Part shown: positions 24,201 to 39,200 of the stretch, in pieces
Numbering within the stretch: the stretch's first letter is position 1
How the letters are laid out: each line of letters begins with the position of its first letter
NCBI GenBank assembly: GCA_013397935.1
Contig: VZRN01001097.1
Location: forward strand, 143,023 to 207,022
Source of the DNA: Dasyornis broadbenti
Lineage: Eukaryota > Chordata > Aves > Passeriformes > Dasyornithidae
Reading direction: 5' to 3'
DNA length: 64,000 nt
The notes under the pieces: generated by a model
What the model was told of the DNA's origin: nothing
The model's database searches: none
Seen by the model: the letters and a program-made list of their open reading frames with translations, nothing else
Translations under genes and position numbers: made by a program

Positions 24201-27200
24201 TCTGTGAATTAGCTGTGAAACTTTTTATTGACACATACTTACCCCAAGTTATTGGGTTGAGTCCACATCAAGAAATTTTAATTCTGTATTGTGATTTTCA
24301 TCCCATATTGTACCAGTGGAGTTAAATTTAAATTTTTCTTGTCTTTACCAGGTTTCTGCACTGAAAGGATGCTCTGAATGCAGAGCCTTGATTAAAAATG
24401 ATCCTGTTTTTTTCTGTTTGGGTTCAGTGCTAGCTCAAACTTGAATGAGTTCCTTTTGCAGTTGAGATCAAGTTATTGTAAAAACATTTCTTTCACATCT
24501 GTTACAAGTGCAGGTAATGCAGTGAGGGAGTTTCTGTGCCTTTTCTGTGCTGCTCCTGTATCTGCCCTCAGTCGACAGTGGCCGTGGGTTGGTTGCTTAG
24601 GATAAAGCAGCCTGGCTGACCCAAAGCTGTGTAGGAGTGCTCAGTCACTCTTTTGGTTCTTTCCCCCTCCCAGCTTTTCAGTGGCTGTTCCTTTTGCCTC
24701 AATGTATTTGTTCATGACATTGAAATCGAGTGTCAAGGAGATGTTCTGACCTCCTTGGTCTGTCCTCCCTGACCTGGTTTTGCTTGGGAAGGAACAGAGT
24801 CACTGGATTCCAAGTTGGGCACAAGACTTGCTTAGGTGCCTTCTAGCTGAGTTGTTTTGGATGCTGAGAATTATTCATTTGTTCTAGCTTTCCATTTCAT
24901 TATTTAACTTCATTCTAATCCCTCTTACTCTTTTAGCTCTTTATTTCCTTCCCTCATCAATAATTTCCTGGAACGCCTGTTTTCCCCAACAACGTCAGAT
25001 GATTCAGCAGCTTAATGCTGGGAAGTGGGTGTTGCTGCTAGAGGGGGCTTCAGGGCAGCTTAAAGGAAGGAAGCTTCGGATGTGTTTTTGTGTCCTCGTT
25101 GGTACAACTCACCTGTTTGACAGATGGATGAGGTATTTGATATGCTGTTAAATGTTAAGCACCATTTTTCCCTTATTTCACAACGAGGATATCAGGGCCA
25201 TGTGCTGTGCTACCCAGACAGCGCTAGTGCACACTGAGGGCCAGGCATCAATGGGTTTATTCATCCTGTTCTCTCTCTGGTGTGTGTTTCCACCTCGTAC
25301 CAGTGGGTGTATCACTTGATATCATTTCAGGTACTCTGATTAGCTGGTTTGGCTGAAGGGCAGACGTTTCCTTCTCACTGAGTGCCATCATTCAATTCTC
25401 TCGGAATTGGTACCATCTGTGTATTGCAAGGTTATAGAAGCTTAGCTATAAAGTGAAACCTGAGGTAGTGCTTTACTCTCATAGGACTTGAGATCATAAC
25501 TAAGCAGAAAAAAAAAAGTGAGCACCTGAAGTCTGATGCAAGCCATGAGCTCTGTGCTAAAGAAAACAAGTATCATGGGGGGTTTGCTTTCAAATAATGG
25601 TTTGCCATATTGAATGGTGTCAAGCCAGATGCCATGTCAGAAATCCTTTATTCATGTTAAGAAATAAAACCATTGTTCTTCAAGGACTTCTACGCTAAAT
25701 AAAAGAGTATTGTTCTAATTTCTGAATGCTTCTTTGCACTGTGTGTGAGCAATTGCTAAACTTCCTCCATACTGGCAGGAAATGTAGCTTTCCTCACTTT
25801 GTGTTGTGTGATCTTATCCACCTTATACAGAACAAAACTGAGCTGGAAAACAATTGTATATGGAATTACCAGGTATATGTCATTCAAAAGCTGCAACATT
25901 TTCTAGCACTTATTCTGTTTCCATCTTTTGTATCCCTGCACACTGACCCTGTATGAGGAGACCTTTAAAAATATCTTGTGTTGAGTATCATGAAGGTAAG
26001 CTTTGGCTGAAGTGCCTGGGCAGCATGGTGAGCATGTTTCCCCTGAGTTCTATCAGTTCGCAGAAGGAGGAACTCTCCGCTCTGTCACTGTATTTTCTGA
26101 GATGTGAAGATAACTCTTCTTTGTCTATTTTCCTCCTTCCCAGAAATTGCATTTCCTGAATAGAAAACCATTGTTTTTTGTTTAAATCCCTCAAACTAGA
26201 ATTGGAATCAAAGGGGCTGTGGGATACAGATTTAGAATAAAAAAAGTCTGAATATTTTTTTTTCAGTTGACATATACTGCATGCAGCTCCAGTGTGCTAC
26301 TGCAGGAATAGCTTAATATCAGCTAAACAGTTCCAGAATTCATCTTACCATAGTACCATTGGAACTGTCATTAATCAGTATTTGCATATCACTGAGTTCA
26401 GTTTGTCCTCCTGCCTTGGACTGAAAGTTACGTAGAATGTCCTTTCTATAGGTGTCGTCATGGCTGTACATTGCTCTAAATCCACAGTGACTAGGTGGCA
26501 CTGAATATCCACAGTGGTAGAAGGCCTGGTATCCTTAGAGCTGTGTTTGGTAAGTTCTTGGTAGCTCCTCAGAGTCACCAAAACTCAGTGAATAAAATAA
26601 CCAGTTTTCACTGTGTAAAGAAATTCAAGAGCCTTTACAGACAATATTTTCTCTAAAAGTATTTGATTTTGTACTTTAATCTCCTTTGGCAGTGGTTGTT
26701 GGTGGTGTGATTAGTTGCAAAAAATAGTAGAGTAAGAATTGTAGAGAAAGATTTGTTACTAGTCTTTGAGAGAGTTTCCCCCCATGTTTATGGTTGGAAA
26801 CTTGTGACTTTTATACAGGCAACTTTAAAAGGAAATTGTGTTTTCTAAATCTGTTTCTGTATTGTATGCCTTTTTAAACAACAGGTAGGTAACTTTGTGA
26901 TGTAAAACTGCAGATAGTGCCTGCAAAAATACTGGTGAGTTTTTACATGCTGGAATTTATGAGGTTGTGTGGAGTGAGGGAGATGATGGGTGTGGGAAGG
27001 AGGGGTGGAGTTCCTTTTGGGACTTAAAAAGTTGCTTCTGAAAATGTTTTGTTTTCTATCAGTAGATCTTACGTATGTGAACACAAGTTGGGAATCAACA
27101 AGATGAGAATCTTTCCCGGTTGCGGAAGGAGATGTCAGAGTAGTGCTTTGCCTCCAGACAAAAGCAGTTGATGTGTGCTGCTTAGAATAATAATAATAGA

Positions 27201-30200
27201 GTAATAACAAATGACGTGAACCTGCTTATTTGGAAGAGGAGAAGCTGATGTTTCCCAGGCTTTGTGTTTGGACAGCCTAATTCTTTGTATTTTTGTACAG
27301 AAGCTTATTTTAAACCCACGTGAGAAGAGGTGGTAAGAGCAGAGGGAATATACGCATCTTTCTGTAATTCTAAGCAATTTTACCAGCAGTTGAGCTAATT
27401 TTTATATAAACTTTGCTATTTATTTCAGTGCCACCAACTCTTATACAGATTTTTGTTACTGATGTAGCAAGAGACCTGAAAAACCCCTCAGTGATGCAAA
27501 CGAGGTTGTTCCCTGAAGGGGAATATCAAGATTATAGATGTGCCCCAGTTGTGTTTAACTTCTAAAAACTCTCCAGTTCAGGAAGCCTGCATTTTGAGAG
27601 TGAGGTCATAGAATAAGGTCAATATCAAACACCAAGCTTCAAAGAAACAAATGTAAGCTTTTATCCTGGTTTCATAATGCTACGGCCTAATCCAAAGTAC
27701 CTGGATTGATGCCAGTCATATTTTGGCCAAGCTACCAAGGATTACTTTGCTTTTTGGATTTTATTGAGTAAGATTAATATAATAGCTGTAGTAACTGCTT
27801 CGGAGAATAAAAATTTTTGCAGGTAAGCTTTAGGGGACTAAGCCCAGGACACATGAGGACAAGAGCTGTGTGTGTACACATCTCTCTGGTTCTGTGATGC
27901 CACCGACTTCTTTGAGTATTTTCACAGCTCCACCCACAGCTTCTTCTCTCCTCATTGGCAATCTTTAACTTTGTTCTGCTCTAACCCAAACAATTGTTTA
28001 GTGATGGGGTGCTTAAGAAGTGTTTGCCTGTCTTGGTGGGGCTGTAAACTTTAGGCTGCAGACTCCAAAGCTGTGGCTTGGGATAGAGCAACTCTGGAGC
28101 AATTCTGGTTACATCATCTCTGGCCCAGCGCTTGTGGATATGTTTTCAGAGATTCAAGTTTTGCTATCGTTGTTGCTAGTGTTTGTTTTCAGTTTTCCAT
28201 AACAATTGGAAATGGTGCTTGTTGTAGCCCCAGTATGGTCCTGGAACCACTAAGAACATTGTTTGTTATCTGCTGTAAAGCTGCTGTGCTCTCATGTGAA
28301 AGTTGTCCTTAAATTCCTTATTTGAGAGTAAGAGCAGTCATGATTGATGTTCTGATGGCTTGGTTATTTTTAGTCTTTTGTCACTACCTAGAGACTGAAC
28401 ATTTGCAGGATTAAAAAAAATTGTAGAGAATTCTTCCTTTGAATTCATTATTTTTCTAACTTACCTTACTTCAAAAGATGTGCAGTCTTTTAATGTTTTA
28501 TGTGTTTCATTTGGCTAAATCCATGTGCTGTTTCTTTCTTTTCTCCTCTGCTTGCAGCCTGCTTTTTTCATCTTTTTATCTCTCTGGGACCGTTACCCAG
28601 CTAACTAAATACTGTGATGGTGATAGTGCCTTAATGGAAGTGGTGTTAGGCACCTCTGTAAGCCCTTCCACTGGTTGTGGAGAATAAAATTTAGGGAGCA
28701 TTAGGATCTATTTGATCTGATTCTCTAAGTGCTAAGGAGTAGTGACAACCTCTTCAGAGATCTGTTCTCTTTGGGATTTGGGCCGTTCTCGTGTGTACAG
28801 ATAAGCGTGGTACATCTTTGGTGTTCGATCTGTAAATATAAAAAAATGGAAGGCATTTTAAAATAACTGACAGAAACCCTCATGGCAACAACCACCCACA
28901 ATGTTTCCAAGTAAAGAACCAGTCAAGTGAATCAGAAATGCAATAACATGAAAAATGTGGGCCAATATTTTTGGTGGTGATACTTCTGAAGCACTTGGCA
29001 TCTGTGACATCTGATGGGTTAACCTTGGTGCTGTGGAACTGGGTATTGAAATGCACAAAGTGATGGATCTAGCTGAAAATTTGCTCCCAAAAACAAAAGA
29101 AGGTTTTGACTTTTTTTTTTGAGGTTTATTTTTGATTTTGGGGTATGGGTTTTTTTTTTTTTTTTGGTTTGGTTTCTTTGTTGTTTATTTGGTTTTTTGT
29201 GTGTGTTTTTGTGTGCTAGTGTTGTTTTGGTGTTTTTTTGGTTTTTAAAAATAATTTCCTCTAATAATTTAATAGTCTTACTAAAGTGTAGTGTGGGCTG
29301 GCTGGTTGAAGTGCGTCTGTGAAGTTTTGTTTGAACAGTGCAGTGTTTCCTTTTGACATCTTTAGACAAGCAACACGTTCTTCGTTTGTCATTATAATTT
29401 TGGTCATTTTGCCAAATCAGAAATGATTCAGTGATGAACAAAGCCCATCCTGAGTCCTGTGAGAGCAATTAGGTTTTCCAGTGCAGTGGTTGGAATCCTG
29501 GCTGGGAACTGATTAAAAGATAAATATCTACACCAGCCTTGAAAGACTACAGAATCATGTTTCTGAATGGATTAGAAGGGATAATCAGACCACTCCATCA
29601 CTGATCCACTTGCTTATGAATAATTAAAGCAGGAGATCCAAACTGTTGAAACAATGTAAGAATAACAGACTGCACACACAGCTACAGGCTCATCAGGCCT
29701 GGGCTCTGTTATCCATGTGTAGGGCACAATGGGAGAGAGAGGAAGTGTCACCAGGAATCTTGTCAAATCCAGGTGACTGTAATTACCACTCTGGTAGTAT
29801 CTAGTTTGCTGTTGGGACACTCATCTTGCAGGACAAGTCAAATCAACAGCAAAGTATCCTTTTATGTAAGAGTGTTTTCCAGATGTGGGTGAACGATGAG
29901 ATTTATGATGGTGAGAGACTTTTTAGACCTGGAAGGGGCTGTGTCTGGGTTTCAGCGGCAATGTCTGAATCTGAACCTGGTTTTGTTAACGTTTTGGATG
30001 GCACATTGTCATCTGTTTTGCTTGTTTCCTGCTCTTTCTCTCCATGTTAGTAATTAAAGATCTCTGCAGCTCTCTCCCTCAGCCTGTCCAGAGACAGCTT
30101 TCAGCCCTGAAATATGGAATAGATCTGGTGCTGTCATGCTGTGGGAGGTTTCTAATGGCAAGTAATTTGGTAGGGAAGAAGCTTGGATTCCATAAACCTG

Positions 30201-33200
30201 AAGTGCGACTGGAATGTTTTGTCTGCATTGTCTTTGTCGGAGAATCTGAGTGTACTTCTGTGGTAGTGTTTGAAATGGAATGAAATCCTTTTTGATGTGT
30301 CTTGGAAAGGCCCAAATGGAGACAGAATGGCTAAGAGATAACTCTGGAAAACAGCTGTTTGTCTCTACCTTCTGTGGGGCCCAGTTGTTTCTATCCCCAT
30401 CACACCTGAATAGACTGAATTACATCAGTGGGAGTAAATATCTTGAGGATCAGATATTTTGGCTGACCGGCCTGAGCAGGGCTGGCTGTGTGTTGCCTTT
30501 TAAGGCTGCAGGTTCCGTAACACCATGTCAGACTGATTTTAATATGTAAAGTCTCAAGGTTTTTGAATTGTTACAAAACCGATCAAAAATTCTAAAAATT
30601 ACAAAAATTAGTGAGTTTTTCTATGGTTTTAAGTTAAAATATTTGGAAACCTGCTGTATTTGTTTCTGTGTTATGTATTTACTCTGTGGAAGTTCATAAG
30701 TAGCAGGGTTATTTTAGTGTTAAAGTACAACTGTGTGGCTGCTGCTGGTAACTACTGAGTGGCTCCTTAATAGTTTGTAATGCTGTGCTGATATTTGAAG
30801 TGGAGTGGGCCTCGTGTCTCTTTTCCCCTTTGGGAACCTTTGGTGCACGAGTGCCAGGATCCAGATTTCAGAGCAGCGCCGTAAACTAAGGGAACATTTC
30901 CCTGGTGCATTTAGTGATTGGAAAAGCATAGTGGCTGCCTCGTCAAACTGATGGCAAAGCTGGCAGCAGACATTGCTGTGTTTGATTTCAGCTGGTGTAT
31001 TTGATTTCAAGTTGAGTGAAATAACCATCTAAAATGTGCTTTTCTTCTTTTCTTTTTTTCTTCTCAGAGAGGTAGATTGGGGAATCAGACAATTGTGCTC
31101 ATAAATGCTAACAAAACCCTATTCTTTCCTATCTTCCTCCAGCGCTGTGTGGTGCTGCGGTTTCTGAAGTCCCCCCCCAACCAGAATAAGGTAAGATTTA
31201 AACACGTCCTCTTGCTGAAAGCCCTTGGGTAAACTAATAGCCAGTGTGAGAAGAAACAAGAAACCTGTGAAAGAGCTGTGGACTGGCAGGAGTAAGAATA
31301 AGGGGATGTTTTGAAATGTGCTTGTGTTTCAGGGAGTTTGGTAACAGGAGGAAATTTGAAGTTGTCTTATGTAACTGAGATGATGTGAGTGCTGATACCA
31401 AGAGCTCTGTGTGGGGCAGGGTGTGAGACTGCCATGTGTAAGAGCGTAGAGCTTTCTGTAAGGGCACCTGTGGCACAGAGGCAGCGCTGATGTTCCAGAT
31501 CCACTCATGGGAGCACAGGGATGCTGAGGAAGAAAGGAGTTTTCCTGGCTGTAGCCAAGCGGGACAGAACAGGAGCAGCACAGGACTTGGGGTCATGGTA
31601 GAAGTCTGCTGTTAACCACCTGTTCAGTAGCTAAAAAGCCATGGAATTTGAACAAAGACAGGAAATATTCACAGAACCCCCTTTGTCAGTGAGTGATTTT
31701 AGTGTCCTGTCTGTTACAAAAAGAACATGGCAGGACACAATCTCCCAGTTTCTTCAATGGTACAGTAAGGCTTTTCTGCTCAAGAGGGAGCTGAAGTGAG
31801 TTACTTTAGATTTCTTTTAACAGGGATAAAAAGTGATCAAAAACCAAAGGTGAAGCATAAACACAGTGTTCCAAGTGGAAAAAAAAAAAAAAAAAAGAGA
31901 GCACAAGGTTCAAATTCTTTCATTTCCTCAACCTTGAGAGGAGTCTTTAGAGTGTTACCTGAGAGATACAGAGAATGGTTTGAGTTACAGCAGCTCCTGA
32001 ACCACAGCTTTGTGAGGTTCAGTGGCACAGTGACAGGTTGTTCTGGTGAGGGAAATACAAAAAGCATTGTGGCTCTACTGAGAACTGGTCTGTGTGCTTA
32101 ATTTTAGGAAAAAAGAAACGATGAGTAAACATCTAGAAAGGGTATTTTGTTGCCTTAAATCAGAAAGATGAATGTGAAAAGCATTCAGTTTAACAAGGAA
32201 CAAGGGAGAAGTTGCTCAAGTAGAGGAAGGCAAAACTAGTGAACACAGCACATGTATGAATTATTTGATGGCCTTTCTGCTACTATTTCATTTGATAAAA
32301 GGTCTGGTGAAGTAAAGTATGATTCAAGTCGGTTTTTGAGCTGCTTATATTGGCAGGATTTCAAAAATCTATCTTGTGCTTCTGTAGTAGGCCCAAGATA
32401 ATAATATTTAGTATTAACAAGAACAGCAAAGAGACCAATGCCTCCCAAGAAAGGAAACAGTGCTTATCTCAATTTTTAGTATAGCAGGAGAGAACTAGAC
32501 CACAATTTCCAGTAAAAAGTCAGTCTGTTGCAGTTTATTTAAGAAAACAGAACACTGAGTACCTGCCTTTTTGCTTTTTAAATTTTTTTTTAAAAATTTT
32601 AAGTTCAAAGAGAGAGTTGCATAGTAATTGTCTTAAAAAAATTGACAAAGTATGAGAGTCACAAAGGAAGCCAGGAAGTGACTCTTCAGTTACCCACCAC
32701 AGCACTGAGGCTGCTGATACATGTTCCAGTGTTGCATTTTGAGGAGAGCTGGCTCCAGCATTCTGCATTTGCCTTGCATTGGGAATGTGTGGACCTTGTG
32801 ATACACAATTCCCTCTAAATAGAAGGTTTTGTAATTTGAATATATTTACTTATTCTGGTGATTTTTTTTTTTTTTAAAAGGACTGATTTTTCTTGGAGCA
32901 GAACGGAAGACTAAGTATTTTATCATCAGATCAGTAAACAAATCCTGGAGAATCTGAGTTTTGGGCTGAACTTGCACATAGCAACAATGATAGAGGAGAA
33001 AATGGGTTTTTTTAGGAGTAAACTGTATTCCTGACTAGTGCAAGATGAGTTAGGCTCTAAAGTGTTCTGTATCTGTCATGAGATCACAAGTCATCCAAGG
33101 TAAACAACGCTGAAGGAAGCAAAATATTCTCTGCTAAGACACACACTGAAATTCAGACGTGAACAAATAGGTCTGTCTTTTCTGCTTAAGTCCTTTGGGA

Positions 33201-36200
33201 AAGGTAAAGAAGTCTGGATGCTGCTTTGTATTTTTAATTATCTGTTTAATTATGAATTTGGGATTAGATAATCTAGTAGTTAAACAAGGTGGTGTCATTG
33301 TGAATTGTAACTTTATTGTTATGATTGAGAAGTACTCAATAGTGTAACTGGGGGGCTTGCATTGCTTGAGTAGAAAGTCAAGTGTCAGGACTCGTGGAGT
33401 GCTTTTAATTGCATATTGCTATTTTAGTATATGATCTTCTGCATCAAAGAATTAAAAAAAATTGAATAAAGCCTATTTGAGTTTTGCTGAATGAGCTGGA
33501 AGTAATGATGGATCGTTCCAAAGCTTTTCGTCTTAGTGGTTTTCGATGTTAAAAGGTGGTGCTCAAGTAGCCTGTTAGTTGTTTTTTGTTTCATTTAGCT
33601 ACATCAAATATACTTGCTCTTAAAAGGTGTTTTAAGCTTGATTTACAATTCTATGGTTGTATTGATGGTTTTTACTGGTGAGTCTTTCCATGTTGTAAAA
33701 GTGGCAGCAGTGAGTTTTTATGAAATGCTTATTTCTCAGTATGTGAGTCTGTGTGTATATGTTAAAAAACCCCAACCAAACAACACACAAACCTGGGGGT
33801 GCTGTGTACATCAGGAAGTCAGGTCAGAACCATCTGTAAATGGGAATTAGCTGCAATTTCTGTTACTGGTGAGGTGGTGTTATGTTCCTTCTCCCCATTC
33901 AGAGTTTGTGTAAGTTAAACAAGGGGTTGTTTTCATTTGTAATTAGTGTTGGATGTGGTCTTTCCTCCTTTCTCTAGGCTTTGTCAGTGTCCGAGTGTTG
34001 TCTTCTAGTATTTTATTTCCTCTTTTTCTGCTCTGTTTATATTTTTTCCTCCTGCTCTTGTTTTCCCTCTCTCATTTTCTAATGTGTACGTAAGGGCTAC
34101 ACTTTCTTTTCCTCCACTTAATGTTATTGTAAATATTTAAGGGGTTTTTTTTGTGTGTGTGTTACAAAAGGACAGAATACCTTTAAAGTTGTCTATTGTA
34201 ACAATAAAATACCTTGCAGAGAACCAGAGTGTGCTGCAGTGGTGGGAATGGGATAATATTGCTGTAAAGTTCCTTTGCTCCCTCTCCAATGAGGAGGAGT
34301 CTGTCCAAGTCTGACTGTGCAGTTGTCCCTGTCCTGCTTCCAGTACTCACAGAGCTTCCTTTCTAGCTTGGCATTTGATCTTGTAGAAGAACTTGGTGTT
34401 TCCTTAGGAAATTACAGAATCTCACATATAGTATGATTTTTCACTGTCTGGGGCAGGATTTGGGACAGATGGCAAGTTCTGCACCTGTTCATGCCGAGGT
34501 TTGGAATATGGCTCAGTCTTTGCAGCCATTCTCTTCCCAATCTCCATGATGTATTTTTGTATCACTCCAAGCCTGCACTGCAGCTGTTGGCAGGAAGGCA
34601 CGTGTGGCACCTCTTTGGGCCACTGGAGTTCTTTGAGCTGTTTTAAGAATAATGGTCAGAGCAGATCTTGAGCAATCTCCCCCTCTTGCACTTTTGTTGC
34701 TTTCTCTCTCCTTTTTCCCCTGAACCTAAGGAGAATCATCTTTTCTGAGCATTTTTCTGTTTGCCCCAGCCCCTGAGGCAGCAGTAGGGAGACAAATTTA
34801 GCACGTTTGATGTGTCTGTTTAACTTCAGAGTGCACTGACCTACCAAGCTCAGCAATTAAGCTGTTTGCTAAATCACCGACCAGGATGTGTGTGTGTGTT
34901 CTGGAGTGTTGTGTATCATTATTTCAGAGTTCAATTACTACATTTCTGTCTCCCAGACTCCAGCGGAAATCCTACACCATCTGCAAAACATCGTAGACTT
35001 TGGAAAACATGTGATGAAGCAGTTCTTTGGGGAGAACTATGTTCACCATGGGGTAAATGTTTTGTTTTTGAAATAAATGGCTTATGCATTGTAAACACTG
35101 AAGTGTTTGGGGGAACACTGAGTGCCAGTGAATAGGAACTAACAGGGTTTGCAAGATACACACACACAAGAAGCATTTGGATGAGGACAGGGATCCAGTT
35201 CTGTGCTGATGAGGTGATTGGATTGTACTCAGTGGTTTGGATATTTCCAGCTACTGATGGGGAAGTGTGGTCATTTCTTTGCTCTGTATAAGGCAAGGAG
35301 AGGGGTGAGTGTGAGAGGGATTTTTAGACTAACTGCAAAACAAGGGGAGAAACCTGGTTCATATAAACTGTTGAGGTTTCTGTGCAGTCAGAGGTCACCT
35401 CTTCCCTCGCTCTGTTCTTCAGGGCAGCCAGATCTTGTTCACTGAACATCAGATGAGTGAAAAAGTTACAGCTTCACCTGGAACTTGAGTTACACAGGTC
35501 TGCCTTGGAAGGGTAGGACGTGAGACACAGGACTTTTTCATTTGTGGAAAGGACAAAATGATGCAGGTTCCTTCACACACATTAAACTTGCACTGAAAAT
35601 GCTCTTTCTTGTACATTTGTTTAAATTAGGTCTTGGTTTTTATAGCGGAGCAGGTGTTGCATGTGACTGCAGCTACAGGAGTTCACAGACAATCAGAGGG
35701 AGAAGCTGCTGACTGCATAGTTCAGTGTACTTTGTGTAACCCACTGAATTTTGCTGTTCATTTTAAGACTCCCAAACTGGGTATTAATTTTTGCATTAAA
35801 ATGTCGTCTTCTTGTTTTCCTCCGATAGGAAATTATTCAACTGCCTTTAGACTTTGTAAGACAGCTCTGTTTGAAAATCCAGCCAGAGAGGCCAGGTAAG
35901 TGCCAGGGATGGCATTAAAAAGGGGCTTCCTCAAGCTGTAAAGCATTTTCCTTTGTTCTAAAGTAAAAAAGCATCATGCTTCAGAATATAAGGCCATTTT
36001 TTTTTTTAATACTGAGACAATGGTAAGTTGAAAATTTGCTGTGGAAAAAATGGGTTGTTTTAGAATTAAAAGTAGTATCTGATAGCTCTGAAATGGGCAA
36101 AGAGATGGGCCCTTGTGGTGCTTTGTTCCCAAATGTTCCTGAGAATGGCCAGAAATGCCTGCTTTAGCGAAACTCCTTGAAAATAAATACGGTATTACAT

Positions 36201-39200
36201 CAAAATACTGTAGTCAGTGCTTTGATGCCTTTGATCCAGGAAAAAAAATGGAATTAATTTACATGTAGTGAGCATAGGACATTCCATTGTTGATTTTTTC
36301 CTCACCTGTTTGAGAAGCAATTCCACAGTGCCAGAGGCCAGCAAGGAAAGTTAATAGTGTCTAATAAAAGTTAGAAAGTCAATGATGCTGTAGTGGAAAT
36401 GAATGATAGAATTCAGTTTTATTTGTCAAAGTTAAACTTTGTGTGTCCATAGCTGCTGGGGACTGAAATGTGGTTGTGAGGAAGTGTGCAGGTGCTTCAC
36501 AACAACTAATCTCACTGTCCATTTTTTACAGGAATTTTTTTTATACTTCAAGGAAAGAATTTCTTTCAATGTTACCCTTCACATAAGCCTGTGTAACATG
36601 CAAAGGAGCTTCTCTAATACTTCAGATTTCTGTGTCTTTCTGATCTGGCAAGTGGCTTTCAGCTGTGAAGGTGTGAAAGATGTACTTTTGCTTAAATTTA
36701 GAAAAAGAAAACAAATTTCAACATTTTGTTGGAGACAGAAGGCTTCTTGCTCATCCTGGTGAAGCAGTATGTCATGGCAGGCTGGTGCCTGAGGCTTTGG
36801 TTTCTGAGATTTATTTTTTCTCTTGCAATATATTTCTCAGAGTGGGCATTTTTCTTAGCAATGGCAACTGTAGCAGAAATGTGAGTCCTGCGTGTCTGTT
36901 TAGTAGCACAGGTACTTGAAAATCTGGCAGTGTACGCTCTTGTTAACTTTGAACTAAAATCTCTCAGACCTTTCTGTGCCCCAGAGGATGCACGTGGAGA
37001 GAGGTTATTTAAAGGCTTTTTATGCAGAATGCCTCTTAAGTTTATGCTATTCCTGCCAGTTCTCAGATCCTTCTGACTCAGCTGAGGGATGGTAGGTCAT
37101 GCATAGTAAGCAAACAGGAGATCACGTCTTTGAATAAATACACTAATGAGTCACTTTACCTGCTGTTGGCTAATCCATTTCCTTCCTGTTTGAGGCCTCG
37201 CCTTTCTTGGGATGAGCTGGGAGCTGGCCATTATCAGCAGCTCTTGGGACACTCCATGTGCCTGGGACAGTTTTGAGAAAACTGAAACCAGGCGTTGATA
37301 ATGGGGAGGGCAAATTTGTGCAAGTGCATAATTGGCTAGAGCTGATAAACCGTGTGTCCTGTCCTTCCACGCTTGTTCCCACGCCCCACCTGGCGAACGA
37401 GACTTCTCCAGAGTGAGCAAACATCCCCACACCTCATTTCCCTGTTTGTGTTTTCCCCTGCTGTCCCAGAGTGTCGCTGTGACAAGGACATGGACACGCG
37501 GAGCGGTTACGCGATGTGCCTTCCCAACCTCACGCGGCTGCAGACCTTCCGCTTCGCCGAGCACCGGCCCATCCTCTGCATCGAGATCAAGGTGTGCAGG
37601 GGGACAGCAGCCTCAGGGCCTCTTGGCAATTTTTACGACACACTAGCCCCAGCAGTTTTCAAAGAATGCAGCAGTGCATTTCACTCACTGCTTTCACTGT
37701 GGCCCATATGAGGAAATAGCCCCCTCCCTCTTCCAATTCCCAATCTTTTGAAACTTAGGAAATTCCAGGGTGTTGCTAGGCTTTTTGTAGGCCACAGCAG
37801 TTTTGTGTCTTTATTTTAAAAAATAATTGGGAGTAATTCAACTTCTAAGTGCTGGAATTTTTTTATTATTTTTTAAAATTTTCCTTTAACTGGAAGGATT
37901 TTGCATATTGCGTGCCTTTATATTTCTGTAGAGAGAGTCACTTATATTTACAATCTTCTTTTGTTTGTTTGTTGTAGCCAAAGTGTGGCTTCATCCCTTT
38001 TTCCAGCCATGTTTCACAGGAGATAAAGCACAAGGTGTGTCGTTACTGTATGCATCAGCATCTAAAGGTAATCAGCATCTGCTTTCTATTGGCTGTACTG
38101 TGCTTTATTTGCTATTCCAGGCTTGCTTTCCTGTTGAAACTTGCTCAAATCTCTGATATGACTAAAGCTGGTATGTGGATACACAGCTGAGTTGCTGGGT
38201 GTGAATTTGTTTAGCGAGAGATGGAACAAGTTCTGTGGGAAGCTGGAAGCAAACAAATACAATATCAGCCTTTGGGGACTGAACACTGTGACTGGGTAAA
38301 CTCTGATGTGGAACTTCCTTCCCAGATCAGCTCACCAAGTGCATGGTGTGACTTACAACAAACAGCCTGTAACAGGCACAGAGTTCAGGGACTTGTGGCT
38401 GCTGTGGCTCTGAAGTGCTGTGACTGTGACTCCCCGGGATTTAATGTGACCTTTCTCCCTTGTGAATGCAGTTTGAGTGACTTGAGTTAAAAATGACCAG
38501 GAAGACCCACAGTGGTCATGAATTTTGTGTTCGAAGGGGTTTAAATGCCCTGACCTCTGAAGGCAGGATGTCAGTGCCACAGACCTGGCTGTTAAAATGA
38601 GAGAGCAGTTATTCCAGGTGGAGTGGGTAACAGCAGTACTTTGTGTTTTCCACAGGTAGCCAATGGAAAATGGAAGCGACCAAGTAAATATTGCCCGTTG
38701 GATCTTTTCTCAGGGTAAGGACTCTGTGTTTTAGTCAAAAAAAAAAAAAAATCTGCATTACAGATTTCTTGCTTGGGTTACTTCGCCTTTCACTGAGGTA
38801 TTACAGATGATCAGTGCTGGCTTGTCTGACCTTTACAGTGATTACTGCTGTTGGTATCTAACCCTTTACACCTATCTCAGCAATCAGAGCTGCCTTTTGC
38901 AGCATAATGTTGCACCCAAGAGCTGTTTAGTTTACTCAGAGCTGAAGTTCACTTTGCCTTTGCAGTGACCTCAGTGTGAGTAATGTGCTCAGTGCACGCG
39001 CTCATGCCAGGTGTGAACATCCAAAGGCTGTGATAAAACATTCTTGGCTTTTTGTTTTCCCTAGAAATAAACAAAGAATGCACTTTGCTTTGAAGAGTTT
39101 ATTACAGGAGGCACAGAACAACTTGAAAATATTTAAGGTAAACAGTTAAATTTTTGCTTGCTTTTTTTGCTTTGGCTCTTAAATAATTTAACTAAGGCAT

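Noticed and set aside
29019..29468. 149-codon - strand frame rich in Lys/Asn/Thr
   Set aside because: It is the complement of the GT-only tract in IPPK intron 1; low complexity explains it.
29540..29830. Possible old CR1-like tail ('gattagaagggataatcaga')
   Set aside because: Similar rhythm to a CR1 3' end but too diverged to tell from chance; RepeatMasker would decide.
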